A stretch of 64,000 bases of DNA from Branchiostoma floridae (taxonomy: Eukaryota > Chordata > Leptocardii > Amphioxiformes > Branchiostomatidae): NCBI RefSeq assembly GCF_000003815.2, contig NC_049984.1, forward strand, positions 348,614 to 412,613. Reading direction: 5' to 3'. The notes beneath the pieces are model-generated. The model was not told where the DNA came from and ran no database searches. It was given only the letters and a program-made list of their open reading frames with translations. How positions within the stretch are numbered: position 1 is the first letter of the stretch; every line of letters begins with the position of its first letter. Shown here one piece after another: positions 22,907 through 34,414 of the stretch. Both the position numbers and the translations under genes were made by a program.

Positions 22907-23418
22907 GAGATCGCGTGGCGTGATTGGCAGCGCGTTGGGCTCCGGCCCAAGAGGTCTTGAGTTCAAATCCCGCCGTGTCACCGATCTTGTGCCCTTAGGA
23001 AAGGCACCTTACACGACTTTCCTCACCTAACTCAGGTATAAATGAGTACCTAGCTGCGGCTAGTGGCAGTGAAAGGCCTTTGTGGCAGTGACAGGCCTTA
23101 GGGGCATGTTCGGGCATGACGCACCTGCCATGACACACGAGTCAGAGGTAGGAGGAACCCCTTACATCCTTGGTTGGAAGTCCTCCTAGGACGGCAAACT
23201 CCAAATAACAAACCTGCATCTGCTTGGGCCGTCTTACACGTGGCATGCAGTTCTTGTCCCTGTGAGACTTAGTGCGCCAGTAGACGAGAGGGTGGAGAAG
23301 GAAGTGCACACCCCTCCTTCACCTTAAAAAGTCATGTGCAGGTGAGGCAAACGGGTTGCCGAACCCACCGGCAAGTTCGTGTTTTCCTGCTCATCTGTCG
23401 AAAATCGACGGGAAAAAA
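22907..23418 (+). mobile_element. tRNA-headed SINE, complete with 9-bp target duplication
   Basis: ATCAAAAGT flanks both sides (22898-22906 and 23419-23427), and the sister locus upstream of gene C at about 44422 has the site unfilled (GTCAAAAGTATTATATCC). Inside are pol III promoter-like boxes: A-like TGGCGTGATTGG at 22916-22927 and B-like GTTCAAATCC at 22961-22970. A central block ACCGATCTTGTGCCCTTAGG and an A-rich tail follow. The insertion is younger than the B/C duplication. Confidence 0.85.
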
Positions 23419-23427
23419 ATCAAAAGT

Positions 23428-24366
23428 ATTAAATCCTCTTGACCTAATGTAAAGGAATGTGTTTTTCAGCATTCCATGACATTTTACCGACCTGAAAGTA
23501 TACTTCGACAGTCTGGCGGCTGGATGTACTGCCATGTAAACACAGCATAGCGGATCAATATGATAGACGAACCTTCAGACCGGCTCTCTAGGCGGCTGTT
23601 ATATGCATTGCGCATACTGAAATAGCCCCCATAGGGGGCTATGAAGTAGCCTGTAGTTTATGACATTGCCGTTGCTGCTGGTTACTATGGATACCTGCAG
23701 CCATGGTGGTCCCCGGAACCGGAGTAAGTTTGAATTTGAGTTACATGTAATAGGTTATATAAGAACGTGCCATCATAGCTGACAGCGTACCACAGCGGAC
23801 TGTTGCACCGGACTGAAAACTGTAAATCTATATCACTATGCGTCGCCACTATTAAGTGCAGTTTTCAACATTTGCTTTTAGTGTTGTTGCTTGACACTGT
23901 GCGTCGTAATTTTCAAATCTTTCCTTGTTTGAGAGAATGGTTGCATGTCCGTCAATGCTTTGCATCGCTATGTTTTCGTTTTGCATCAAGACATGCATGT
24001 TTGGACGGAGGAGCAGGGCTTTGACGCGTATAAATGTTTTCCCTTCGAATTACACGACATTGTGTACGTAAAGGAACAACCGCCTTTCCTGTCCGCACGG
24101 TCACAAACTCACAACACTATGGTTTACACAATGCTAAACAACATTGCGTTAGATGGGCTATGAAACATCAGGTATATAACGTGTAAATTCTGGCACCAAC
24201 GCATCACTTAGTATGGGGACCATCTACATGTACACTCATGTTTCAAACTTACCTTTATACAAAACCAACAAAATGGTGGAACGCATCATGAGTCTACACG
24301 TAATACAGTAGGATAACGGACTATTGTATACGTCACAATATGACTATAAAACTCTGTTACCTAAGA
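23428..24366. other. region upstream of gene B, no gene seen
   Basis: Partly collinear with 44425-44830 upstream of gene C. No coding sequence or promoter is recognised. Confidence 0.4.
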
Positions 24367-25455
24367 TCAGCGCGTCAAGTACCAAGGTGAAGTTTCTGAA
24401 TGACAGACATTAACATGTGGAGTACCACAAGGCACCAAGTTAGGTCCACTGATCTTCTTGGTACTGGTGCATGACGCGGTTCCTGTCGACCAATCAACAG
24501 CAGACACCTTTAAGTTTGTCGATGATCTGTCTTTGTTGGAGCCACGACACGTGCTCAGTGCGCCCACCATCCAAGATGACGTCGACGGCTTGGCCCGATG
24601 GACCGTAGATAACCTCATGACTTTGAATCCGTCGAAATGTAAAGTCCTTGTTTTTTGTTTCATGAAGCACCCACCACCCCCACCTGTGATCACAGTTGGT
24701 CCTACACAGCTGGAGGTCGTCGAGTTTGCCCGCATTTTAGGTGTCATCCTCCAAAGCAACCTGAAGTGGTCTAAACAAGTCGAAACGATGGTTGGGAAGG
24801 GAAACAAAAGACTGTACATGTTAAGAACACTGTCCAAGTATGGCCTAACTACCGGTGACCTTGTACTTGTCTATATTGGATTTGTGCGCCCGGTATTGGA
24901 ATACGCATGCCAAGTGTGGCATCCAGGATTGACTGTTGCTGAGTGTAAGTCAATTGAAAGAGTGCAGAAGAGAGCTTGTAGGATAATCCTCGGACAGAAC
25001 TATACCTGCTACAGCTCGGCACTGACTGAACTCTCCCTCACATCACTGACTCAGAGACGTCACGACCTATGTAGTTCGTATGCTCGTTCACTGTATAGAT
25101 CCCCGACCTACAGGGACTGGTTCCCTCCCTGTCGTAAGGAGATTACTGGCAGAAATACACGTTCAGGCAACAAACTGCAGGTTCCCAGAGCCAACACCTC
25201 TCGTCTAAGGAAAAGTCCAATATACTATATGGTCTCACTACTCAATGATGACATTGTATGAACTATGTGTTTCTACCTTCCCAGTTTGTAAATAGCCTGC
25301 GTAATGATGTGATTATTGATGTACATATGTATATAGTTGGAACAGTTTTTAAGCCATTTGTAACTGTTAACAAGCCCACTAATTCAGCCCTTGGGCTGCT
25401 ATCAGAAGCTTGTACGTTTTATTGTTTTGAACGAATAAACCTGTCATTCATTCAT
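24367..25455 (+). mobile_element. 5'-truncated non-LTR retrotransposon (CR1/L2/jockey-like RT)
   Basis: An open frame (24458-25261) encodes the end of a reverse transcriptase. TCGVPQGTKLGPLIF is just upstream, the FVDD active-site motif is at 24515-24526, and NLMTLNPSKCKVLVF, LGVILQSNLKWSKQV, GFVRPVLEYACQVWHPGL and RVQKRACRIILG follow. A stop replaces the usual Trp before QTLTCGVPQG. The element ends after an AATAAA in CATTCATTCAT. The sister site near 44830 reads CCTAAGACCAAACTAGCCAGG-like sequence without it, confirming insertion and 5' truncation. Dead copy. Confidence 0.85.
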
Positions 25456-28071
25456 ACTAACCAGGATAATTAACCCCATCAGCTCGTGATCAGTCTGATA
25501 TTTCAGACCACACCTAGCCATAGTTGATCACACAACTGTTCCTGGGATACTGTAGTTTGTGTTGTTTACATCATGAACTTGGCCCAAGAGACGGAACAAG
25601 AGCTCAACATGGCGGACAGCCCGCCACCAACAAACCCGTATAAACAGGTGCACCAGACCGGAAACCGTGACCTTAGCTTCTGTCATCTGCCTCAGGTCGT
25701 TCAAGCGAAGCTGTCAACGTAAACAAGCGCGGAGCCCAAGTTTGCACCAAAGAGGAAGTGACTACGTGATGACGTTTGCCGGTCGTTTGGTATATTTCTG
25801 ATTGGGTGCAGTAATCGTTGTTACCTGCTCGAAGGTTGCCTCATCATGTCATGTCTTTGTTAGTCTGATATTTTGTCTAGTAGTTCGAGTAAACCCATAC
25901 CTGCAGCCAAGTTGTTTTCCCAGTTGTTTCTATGGCCCCTGGTGCTATATCCGCTAACCTGGCACATACGGGGGTAGGAGCGAAGATGCCAACATTTTGA
26001 AGTCCTCCCACCGAGCAAACAGGTACAAAACAACACGGGTACAACAATACAGACAGGAACCGTTTGTCACGAGTTTGTCTAGAGTGTATGGAATGTGTAT
26101 TGTAAATAGACATATCATGTTCAACAAGCGTTCGTAGAACTCAACCTCCGTGAAATGGGTGAGGGTGTGGTGGTTTGAGGGTGTTTTTAAAGACATCTCA
26201 GGGCTAGCCGAACAGTATATGATACGTCCGATTGGCAAAATTGTCCGGAGTTCTACAGGAATTTTTCCGCGCCTATGTAGTTGCATCGTCCCTTTGGAGT
26301 GGAATAATTTGGGTTCACAGATTGTTATGGTATTTGGAATGCAAGTAGTTTTTGTCATGACCTGAGAGCGAGCGAGTGAGTGAGATAGCTTTGGATATGT
26401 CTTACATAATCAAATTTTATCATGCAAATCAGGGGCTAATTTGCATAAATAATGAGGACAGTTTATAAGCCTACTTCATTTCATAATACAAATGTAGCAG
26501 ATCTAGATGCTCAAAGATAAGACACATGTAACTAACAAAGAGAGAAATATTAGCCTAACTGAATAGTGTACTAGTATGTCCGATTGGTAAGAATTCCCGG
26601 AATTTACAGCAAGTCTCCCGCGCGTGCGCAATTGCATCATCCCTTTGGAGGGCAATAACACGGGAAGGGTTGACAGATCGTCATGATTTTTGATCTTTAG
26701 ATAACTTAGGGGAAGCCTTTTATATGGCTTCTTCACGTGACGTCATCACCCCTTCCTTCCGTGCGCGGCCATTTTGGTGTACCATCAGTCCAGCGAAGAT
26801 TCTCGGTGTCTGAAGGTCTCTAAATCCGTGAAAAGTGAAATCGTTTTCCCGTTGTTTGACTATGCAAAGAGCCTCCAACCTCACGTCATATTTTCACAAC
26901 AAAAATCGGATGGACCGATGATTATCCATATTTCATCAGTGAGGGAAAGTTTGCAGAGATCCAGTCTACTTTACGAGCACGACAACAGTGACAGCGGAGT
27001 CCATTGATCTTGTCTTAGTTTGTTAACGTTATTTGTGGTTCTGTGAACGACTTTCTGCACACTCAGTTCAAAGCGTACCACATGCTTACAACAACTTGAT
27101 AAAAAGTCCTTGCGACAATATAGTATCAGGACAACGAGTGTAGGATGACATTAAAAACAAAGCGGATAGAAAGCACGTTGTGATCGGGGAACGTTCGACA
27201 TTCAGAAGTTGGACGAACACAGGACCTGTCATACCCTGTCAGTGGGTCATTTTAAGTGTCGCGGTGTTTGTTCACACACAGTCAGCATCTTGACCTCGTG
27301 TTTTTGTTTCATGGAAATTCATCAAAGAACTAGGAAACATGCTCTTCTTGTCGTTTATTTTTAAAAGTCCAACTAATTAGATCCGCTACGTATTGCAGAA
27401 ATCGAATTTTGTTCCTGACTCGTCAGAGTAGTGTTTCGGAATTTCCCTTCGTATGTTCATTCCCGTGCGCTTTGCTGAGAGAATCGCGAAACAAATCTTA
27501 CTGTTACCCAATTTGTGTGCGCTTTACCAGTGCAGAACCAACATCCTACGACGAGACAAAACACAGTTTTATTAAACTAAACGATTTCAAGGGAAATTGT
27601 GTATTGCTTAGGAAATATTTACAATCTTTTCGGACAGTTACATAGGGCCCCATTGCAGGCTTCGCTCGTTGCTATGGCGTCCGATTAGTCGCTAGGGGGA
27701 GGATCACGTGACTGAATATGCCCTATAATCAACTTCTATTAATGCAAACCAGGGGCTAGTTTGAGAATTTTTGAATAGTACACAGAGCGGACGACATTAG
27801 GCAGTGTACGAGGCATAGCAGTGCTATTTCAGGTACGTGAACACAAATGGGTAAATGAGTGAGAGAGAAGAGAGATCGAGTAATGTGAAACAGAGGACTT
27901 TATTCTTAAAACAGTCAGAACCCCGTATATTCATCAGCACGAGCTAACTTAATCTCCAAGCAGATCATTGGTGGCAAGCAATATCCACGCACCGAAACAG
28001 GCTCCTACGGGGGCAAATGAAGCTCGGCCAATGGAGATTGCTTCGGTACTGCCTGCCACCACCACGGATCT
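25456..28071. other. interval between B and C: repeated non-coding modules
   Basis: CAACATGGCGGAC at 25605-25617 sits in a module shared with 31339, 44966, 48886 and 51810. A second module (ATACCTGCAGCCA) is at about 25897. Two related blocks at about 26215-26330 and 26565-26690 (TGTCCGATTGG.AA..TT and GCATC.TCCCTTTGGAG) lie 350 bp apart. 26430 and 27745 both carry CAGGGGCTA.TTTG. No gene was recognised; open stretches at 26774-27007 and 27409-27645 have no family resemblance. Confidence 0.4.
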
Positions 28072-28085
28072 GATTGGATACTAGA

Positions 28086-28624
28086 TGATGGCTGTTTCTT
28101 CGTATCCGAAGATCAATGGTAGGCAGACAAGGTTGATTAGACGACCAGTCTGCCTGGCCTGCACGTGACTTTTTTAAGGTGAAGGAGGGGTATGCACTTC
28201 CTTCTCCACCCTCTCGTCTACTGGCGCACTAAGTCCTACAGGGACAGAACTGTTTTGCCACGTAAGACGGCCCCAGCAGATGCAGGTTTATTATTTGGAG
28301 TTTCCATCTCCTAGGAGGACTTCCGACCAAGGATGCAAGGGGTTCCTCCTACCCCTGACTCGTGTGTCATGGCGGGTGCGTCATGCCCGAACATGCCCCT
28401 ATGGCCTGTCACCACAACAAAGGCCTGTCACTGCCACTAGCCGCAGCAATGTACTCATTTACACCTGAGTTAGGTGAGGAAAGTCGTGTAAAGTGCCTTT
28501 CCCAAGGGCACAAGATCGGTGACACGGCAAGCGGATTTGAACCCGGGACCTCTCGGGCCTGAGACCAACGCGCTCCCGATCGTGCCACGCGGTCCCACAC
28601 AGTAAGATGTTGTAGGACTATTAA
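28086..28624 (-). mobile_element. tRNA-headed SINE, minus orientation, 14-bp target duplication
   Basis: GATTGGATACTAGA is present at 28072-28085 and 28625-28638. Homologous unfilled sites at about 46452 and 32190 read GATCTGCTTGGAGACTAGAG. The reverse strand has a B-box-like GTTCAAATCC (28533-28542) and the same central ACCGATCTTGTGCCCTTGGG and 3' body as the SINE at 22907. Confidence 0.85.
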
Positions 28625-28897
28625 GATTGGATACTAGAGTTCACAGTGAATCGGCCCACAGCCGCCGCCGCTGGGACACGAGAACCACTGATCAGTTGTA
28701 CAGAACCAGTCGGTTCTAACATTTCCCACCACGCGGCGGGTCCTACAGACAAGACTTCGGTAACATCCTGATGACTACCAACCCCTGTAACAGATAGGCC
28801 TATTACCAGACGTAGATATTGTACTTGTGGTTAGTGTTGTTGACTTAGAGTATTTGTCGGAATCCGGAGAAGAATATTTTTTTGTTAGAATCAATAA

Positions 28898-29165
28898 TTA
28901 AATCAATATCATTAATGTATGTGTTTTCCCTTTCTGTAAATCCAGCAGCAGTGTTTTAAGCAGTCGCTTCAAAAGTGGCAAAGCAAAGGTTTTATGCAAC
29001 AAGTTTGCTACATTAGTGCAGATATAAGGACGGAGGCGTCTTAATAGTCCTGGGCGATGCAGCATCTTACTGCACATTACACCCATGTGATCGGTGAAAC
29101 TTAAAGTAGAATCAAGAATGACACCCAATTATCTAAAAGAGCTAACCCTTTTGTACCGTTTATTC
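28898..29165 (-). mobile_element. LINE RT C-terminal fragment, cut by the assembly gap
   Basis: The minus strand reads MGVILDSTLSFTDHMGVMCS, KMLHRPGLLRRLRPYI and LLHKTFALPLLKRLL. This is the LGVILDS.LSF..H....K...RLG.LRR.RP pattern of jockey/CR1 reverse transcriptases. Collinear copies lie at about 46735-47095 and 49560-49890. Confidence 0.7.
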
Positions 29166-29169
29166 TTAT

Positions 29170-30149
29170 NNNNNNNNNNNNNNNNNNNNNNNNNNNNNNN
29201 NNNNNNNNNNNNNNNNNNNNNNNNNNNNNNNNNNNNNNNNNNNNNNNNNNNNNNNNNNNNNNNNNNNNNNNNNNNNNNNNNNNNNNNNNNNNNNNNNNNN
29301 NNNNNNNNNNNNNNNNNNNNNNNNNNNNNNNNNNNNNNNNNNNNNNNNNNNNNNNNNNNNNNNNNNNNNNNNNNNNNNNNNNNNNNNNNNNNNNNNNNNN
29401 NNNNNNNNNNNNNNNNNNNNNNNNNNNNNNNNNNNNNNNNNNNNNNNNNNNNNNNNNNNNNNNNNNNNNNNNNNNNNNNNNNNNNNNNNNNNNNNNNNNN
29501 NNNNNNNNNNNNNNNNNNNNNNNNNNNNNNNNNNNNNNNNNNNNNNNNNNNNNNNNNNNNNNNNNNNNNNNNNNNNNNNNNNNNNNNNNNNNNNNNNNNN
29601 NNNNNNNNNNNNNNNNNNNNNNNNNNNNNNNNNNNNNNNNNNNNNNNNNNNNNNNNNNNNNNNNNNNNNNNNNNNNNNNNNNNNNNNNNNNNNNNNNNNN
29701 NNNNNNNNNNNNNNNNNNNNNNNNNNNNNNNNNNNNNNNNNNNNNNNNNNNNNNNNNNNNNNNNNNNNNNNNNNNNNNNNNNNNNNNNNNNNNNNNNNNN
29801 NNNNNNNNNNNNNNNNNNNNNNNNNNNNNNNNNNNNNNNNNNNNNNNNNNNNNNNNNNNNNNNNNNNNNNNNNNNNNNNNNNNNNNNNNNNNNNNNNNNN
29901 NNNNNNNNNNNNNNNNNNNNNNNNNNNNNNNNNNNNNNNNNNNNNNNNNNNNNNNNNNNNNNNNNNNNNNNNNNNNNNNNNNNNNNNNNNNNNNNNNNNN
30001 NNNNNNNNNNNNNNNNNNNNNNNNNNNNNNNNNNNNNNNNNNNNNNNNNNNNNNNNNNNNNNNNNNNNNNNNNNNNNNNNNNNNNNNNNNNNNNNNNNNN
30101 NNNNNNNNNNNNNNNNNNNNNNNNNNNNNNNNNNNNNNNNNNNNNNNNN
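29170..30149. other. assembly gap (980 N)
   Basis: By comparison with the copies at 46980-47200 and 49790-50010, it should hold the rest of a LINE fragment and the left half of the hairpin MITE. Confidence 0.95.
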
Positions 30150-30286
30150 CAGCCGGCCGAGAAGGTCATTTTTCAAACCACAGAGAATGTCCCTAATCGG
30201 CCGGCTGACTCCCCTAGCGTAGTATTTACTCTATTTGACCAATTTCTACAATTAGACCACCAAACCACGAAGCCTGGTAGAGGCTA
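30150..30286. mobile_element. right part of the hairpin MITE (left part in gap)
   Basis: CGGCCGGCTGACTCCCCTAG through GAAGCCTGGTAGAGGCTA, followed by the TATAGATGG target duplication at 30287-30295. Same element as at 47111-47339. Confidence 0.8.
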
Positions 30287-30295
30287 TATAGATGG

Positions 30296-33200
30296 TACAC
30301 ATTGCATGCATTCAGTTCATTGAGCAAGCATTGTCAGACACACCTGACATACCTGTGTTAGGTAACTTAAGCTAACGAGGCTGGCATTCAGGCTATGTCT
30401 GTACAACAAACAGGTGCGGCGCAGTCCCGACACCTTCATCACCAGATATGTTTGTCTTGTCCATAGTTACTAAACTTATCCTTCTCTGTCCCAAATGGTC
30501 AGTACAATTACTTCGTCCATGTAAAAATGCATATCTGGAAAAATAAAATCTGGATGTTCAAGGAATTTGCAGTCCTATCAAATGTTTCAACATGTAGTTA
30601 AGATGTCATGACCTTGACCTTATGTGACCTGCCGTGTGTTTATCGTCCCACTTGTCTATCAAACCGTAAACTCAGTTTGTAACTCCTGTGTTCAACCTGC
30701 TGTTTGAATAATACTGCAGCCCTGGTGGTCCGAGGAACTGGAGCAAGCTGAAAACTCTATCACTAGATAGACGTTTACCCCCTATTTAGTGCAGTTGTAT
30801 TATCTATTTTAGTCTTGTTGCTAAACATTACTTCGTAATTCTTTGACGTGTATAAACGCTGTCCCGCAGAAGTCCGCGACGTAGATAAAGTCACAACCGT
30901 CTTATTGTCCACACGTCCACAACATTAAGGTTTAAACAGTGCTTAACACGAATGCGTTATATAGTTATTTGTTTATGAAACAGGTGTAAATTAACGTGTA
31001 CAGTCTGGTATCCACGCGTCACTACGTATGGCGACCACTTACTTGTACACTTAAACAAACTCACTTTTGCAAAAACTAAAATGGCGGGATGCGCCAAAAG
31101 TCTACACGTAATACAATATGATGGTGAAACATTGTGTACTTCATATTGTGACTAAAACTCTGTTACCCAGGACCATACTAGCCAGGATAATTTGACCCTA
31201 TCAGCTCTTGATCAGTCTGAAATTTCAGACCACAGTTGGAGTAAGATCATACCTGCGGCCACCGTGGATCATACAGCTGTCCTCTGTTTCTGTCTGTGGT
31301 GGTTAACTCGGCCCTAGAGACGGGATAAACCAAGAGCGCAACATGGCGGACCCAGTCTGTACCCGCTACCAAGTAAATAGGTACACACAGGTGCGCCAGA
31401 CCGGAAACCGTGACCTTAGCTTCTGTCACCTGCCTTAGGATTGTCGTTCAAGCGAGGCTGTTATCGCAAACAAGTGCGGGGTATGTCAACAACAACTCCT
31501 CGCCCAACTGGCAGCCCCATTTTTCATCAAAGAAAAAGTGACTAAGGAAATTACACAGTGACATGTATGAAAGGCAAGTATTGTTACCATTTGGTATGTA
31601 CCAACATACGTAAAGTCTGTGACTGTGTCAGTCTTATGTTTTGTGCGATAGTTCGAGTAAACCCATACCTGCGGACAGTTGTTTTTAGGTCGTATCAGCT
31701 AGCTTGGCTCAGAAGACGGAAAAAGACAAGATCTCAACACTTTGGGGCTCACCCAGCGCGCAAACAGGTCAAGTAACAACATAAGTACAACTGATTAGAG
31801 GGAACACGTGGTGTATTGTAAGGAGACGTATCGTGTTTCACAACAACACTGGTGGTGGGGACGTCATTTTAACGGGAGCTGCTCGGGTAAACAGGTGCTA
31901 TTGTTAGGGACCGTGTCAACATGACATGTTCAATAGTGTTGCCGCGCTTGAATAGCAAACTACAGGTGACAAAGCGCTACTTTTAAGTCTTCCGATTTGA
32001 TGTCCACATGGCACTCACTGTTAAGAGTTTCAGGAGTTTCAATTCTATTATTTCGCTGGACAAAACGTATTTGGAGACAGACATGACTAGTGATAATACT
32101 TTTAGTGATTCTTCATACCTTATGAGAACAGATAGTGGCAAATGGAGCTCACTTGGCCATTGTTTCGACACTGCCTTTCACCACCAAGGATCTGCTTGGA
32201 GACTAGAGTTCACAGGGAATCGTTGAGGCCTACAGTCGCCGCCACTGGGACACGAGTACCGCAGATCAGTTGAACAGAACCAGTGGATTCTAACATTTTC
32301 TACCATGCACTGTCCTACAGACAAGACTTCTGTAACATCCCGATGACTAACAACCCCCTGGTAGAAATAGGCCTATCACCAGCCAGACAAACAAACCAGA
32401 CGTAGATATTGTCCTTGTGGTTAACTGTAACTTTAACTGTATTCGGACTGCGACAAGTACAAGACATTGTGGATAGTCCGTGTGGTTAGTGCTGTTGACG
32501 TAGAATATGGGTTGGAATCCGGAGAAGAATATTGTTAGAATCAATAATTAAATCAATATTATTAATGTATGTCTTATCCCTTACTGTTTGAATGTTGGGG
32601 CATTCAGTTTTCTTTTTAGACGTTTTCCGGTGGAATAAATCCAGCAGCAGTGTTTTAACGTGTTCAATTCGGTAAATCCATTTACGTTAATGTGTTCTTG
32701 TGCTGGTTCGGCGAGATCAGCTGGTTAGTGTATCGCTTGAGTTGATAAACAGTAAATTAATAGACTCCCAAGGACTGGGGTATACAAAGAGACTGTTTAA
32801 CAAATGGTTGGTCTTCAAATACAACAAATACTACATACACATAGGATAGTAAATCTCCGAAGAATGCACTTTACGTAATAACGACATGTTTTAAGTGCTG
32901 GCAGATTTTATTTGATTAAATTTTGTGGGAATGTTATCTGTTTTAAACATTAAGCAGATGAAGACCCGAGGCTATATTTACATTAAGTGACAAAATTATT
33001 GACTATCAAGGTTCACTTATTCATCACTCCTGGTGTTCATTACGTATGAATTATTAGCAGACTTGTTGATTATTGCTCATATTGTACATAGTTTTGTTTT
33101 AAAGCCTTATAAGCTGTGAGATAAAATATGGACCAAAATAATATAGGTCATAGCCATGATTAGCTAGAAATACTTCTTGTATTGAAAAGCAAGGTATGGA

Positions 33201-34162
33201 ATAGATAACTGTAACAGTTGCATTATGATATCAGAAACGCTTTCCTCCATTGTGGGCGATCAGATTATTCAACAAGCCAATTGACTTGAACATGTATAAA
33301 CCATGATCAGATTTTAACTTGGCAGAATGAGTCTCTAGATGCTTTAAGCTAGCTTCCAGTCAATTGTATGGGATGTAATATGTATAGTTTTATGTGGTCT
33401 ATGTTGTAAACCTCTGGTCGTAAGGACGCAATGCGGGTTTTCGCGCCATTTCCGGGAGGTGTTAACTGAACAAAAACATTGATTTCTCGGAGAACACTAA
33501 ACAGTTTACGTTACAGTGTTTCAAACTTTCATGGAATAATAAGGATACAAGCAACAATCGTGATACCTTTAGTACTTTTAACATCATGCCATGTTGATTA
33601 TTGTAAATCACTAAGCTGTTTCTCGACACAGCCGGCTAACCATAAACATGTACCACAACAGCTTCTCTTGCGGTATTCTCTTGCGGTAGGTTTATGCTAG
33701 ATGGACGCTTACTCTGATATCTGCTGATATGGAGCCTTTGTCATGTAATTAACTTGACTTCTTCCTGCCAGGCGGACCATCAGTGCCGATTCCTCTTGGT
33801 GGTGCAGCTACTCCTGTTTGACAAGAAACCGACGAACGTTCGTAATAAAATATGTTGATGTTCGCCAATTCTAATTGTGCACTTCCTTATGTACCAAATG
33901 GCCACTCTCGTTGGCATGTGCAGCAGATATACGAGTAACTGTGCGAATTTAGTAGATAAACTTCCAAGGCATCGAACCACTTCTGCTACTCTACCGCAGA
34001 TGTTAACATTTATTATTGATTTTCAAACTATTTTGCAACTAATTACACAAAAAGAAATAGGACAAAGAATGGTCAAGATGATAGTGCTAACAGATCACCA
34101 TAATGACATTTTACTATAGGTCAAATAAAGGCACAACGACGACGACAACGATGTGCACGTAC
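30296..34162. other. region downstream of gene C: repeated modules, no gene seen
   Basis: 31186-31440 is a module with CAACATGGCGGAC at 31339-31351 and a reverse-strand CCGCAG|GTATGATC donor. 31660-31900 is the second module type. 32900-34160 is collinear with 11700-13000. On the minus strand 31247-31429 stays open (MTEAKVTVSGLAHLCVPIYL..) and the 51718-51900 copy does too, but no protein family is recognised. The final exon of gene C is expected here and was not found. A weak LINE RT resemblance is at 33500-33680 (+). Confidence 0.4.
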
Positions 34163-34414
34163 CGTGCATGAAGCTTTCTGCTACCCGGCCTTGGTCAATC
34201 TCGATGAGTGCCTGCTTGAGAACCTGTGGAGTAGCGCCACTTCCCTCCCTGTTTCTCCACCTGTGCAGCATTTCTCTGCACCTGCGGTTCTGGTCTGGCT
34301 TCAAGTCTCGGATGACACCTATCTCGTTATAGTTGAAACCCAGCTTCAGTGCCAGGTAATCCCAATCGTTACTGGCTTCTTTGATGACAGTATCAAAGTA
34401 GTCCTTCACATCAA
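34163..34414 (-). CDS. Gene C second death-domain exon
   Basis: It encodes YFDTVIKEASNDWDYLALKL, GFNYNEIGVIRD, RRCREMLHRWRNREG and VLKQALIEIDQGRVAE, then SFMH and a donor CACG|GTACGTGC in phase 1. It is four bases longer than its gene B counterpart just before the donor. Complete death domain. Confidence 0.8.

Noticed and set aside
26774-27645. Coding exons in the 26.7-27.6 kb open frames
   Set aside because: Short, no splice context, no homology recognised, and bounded by repeat modules; more likely transposon or intergenic sequence.
29094-30323. Long open frames spanning 29170-30149 and 38969-39786
   Set aside because: They consist of N; no sequence supports them.
31247-31429. Conserved 60-residue protein MTEAKVTVSGL.. 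in several modules
   Set aside because: The frame is broken or altered in the copies at 48725 and 44889, so coding is not supported; kept as a possible first exon or repeat.
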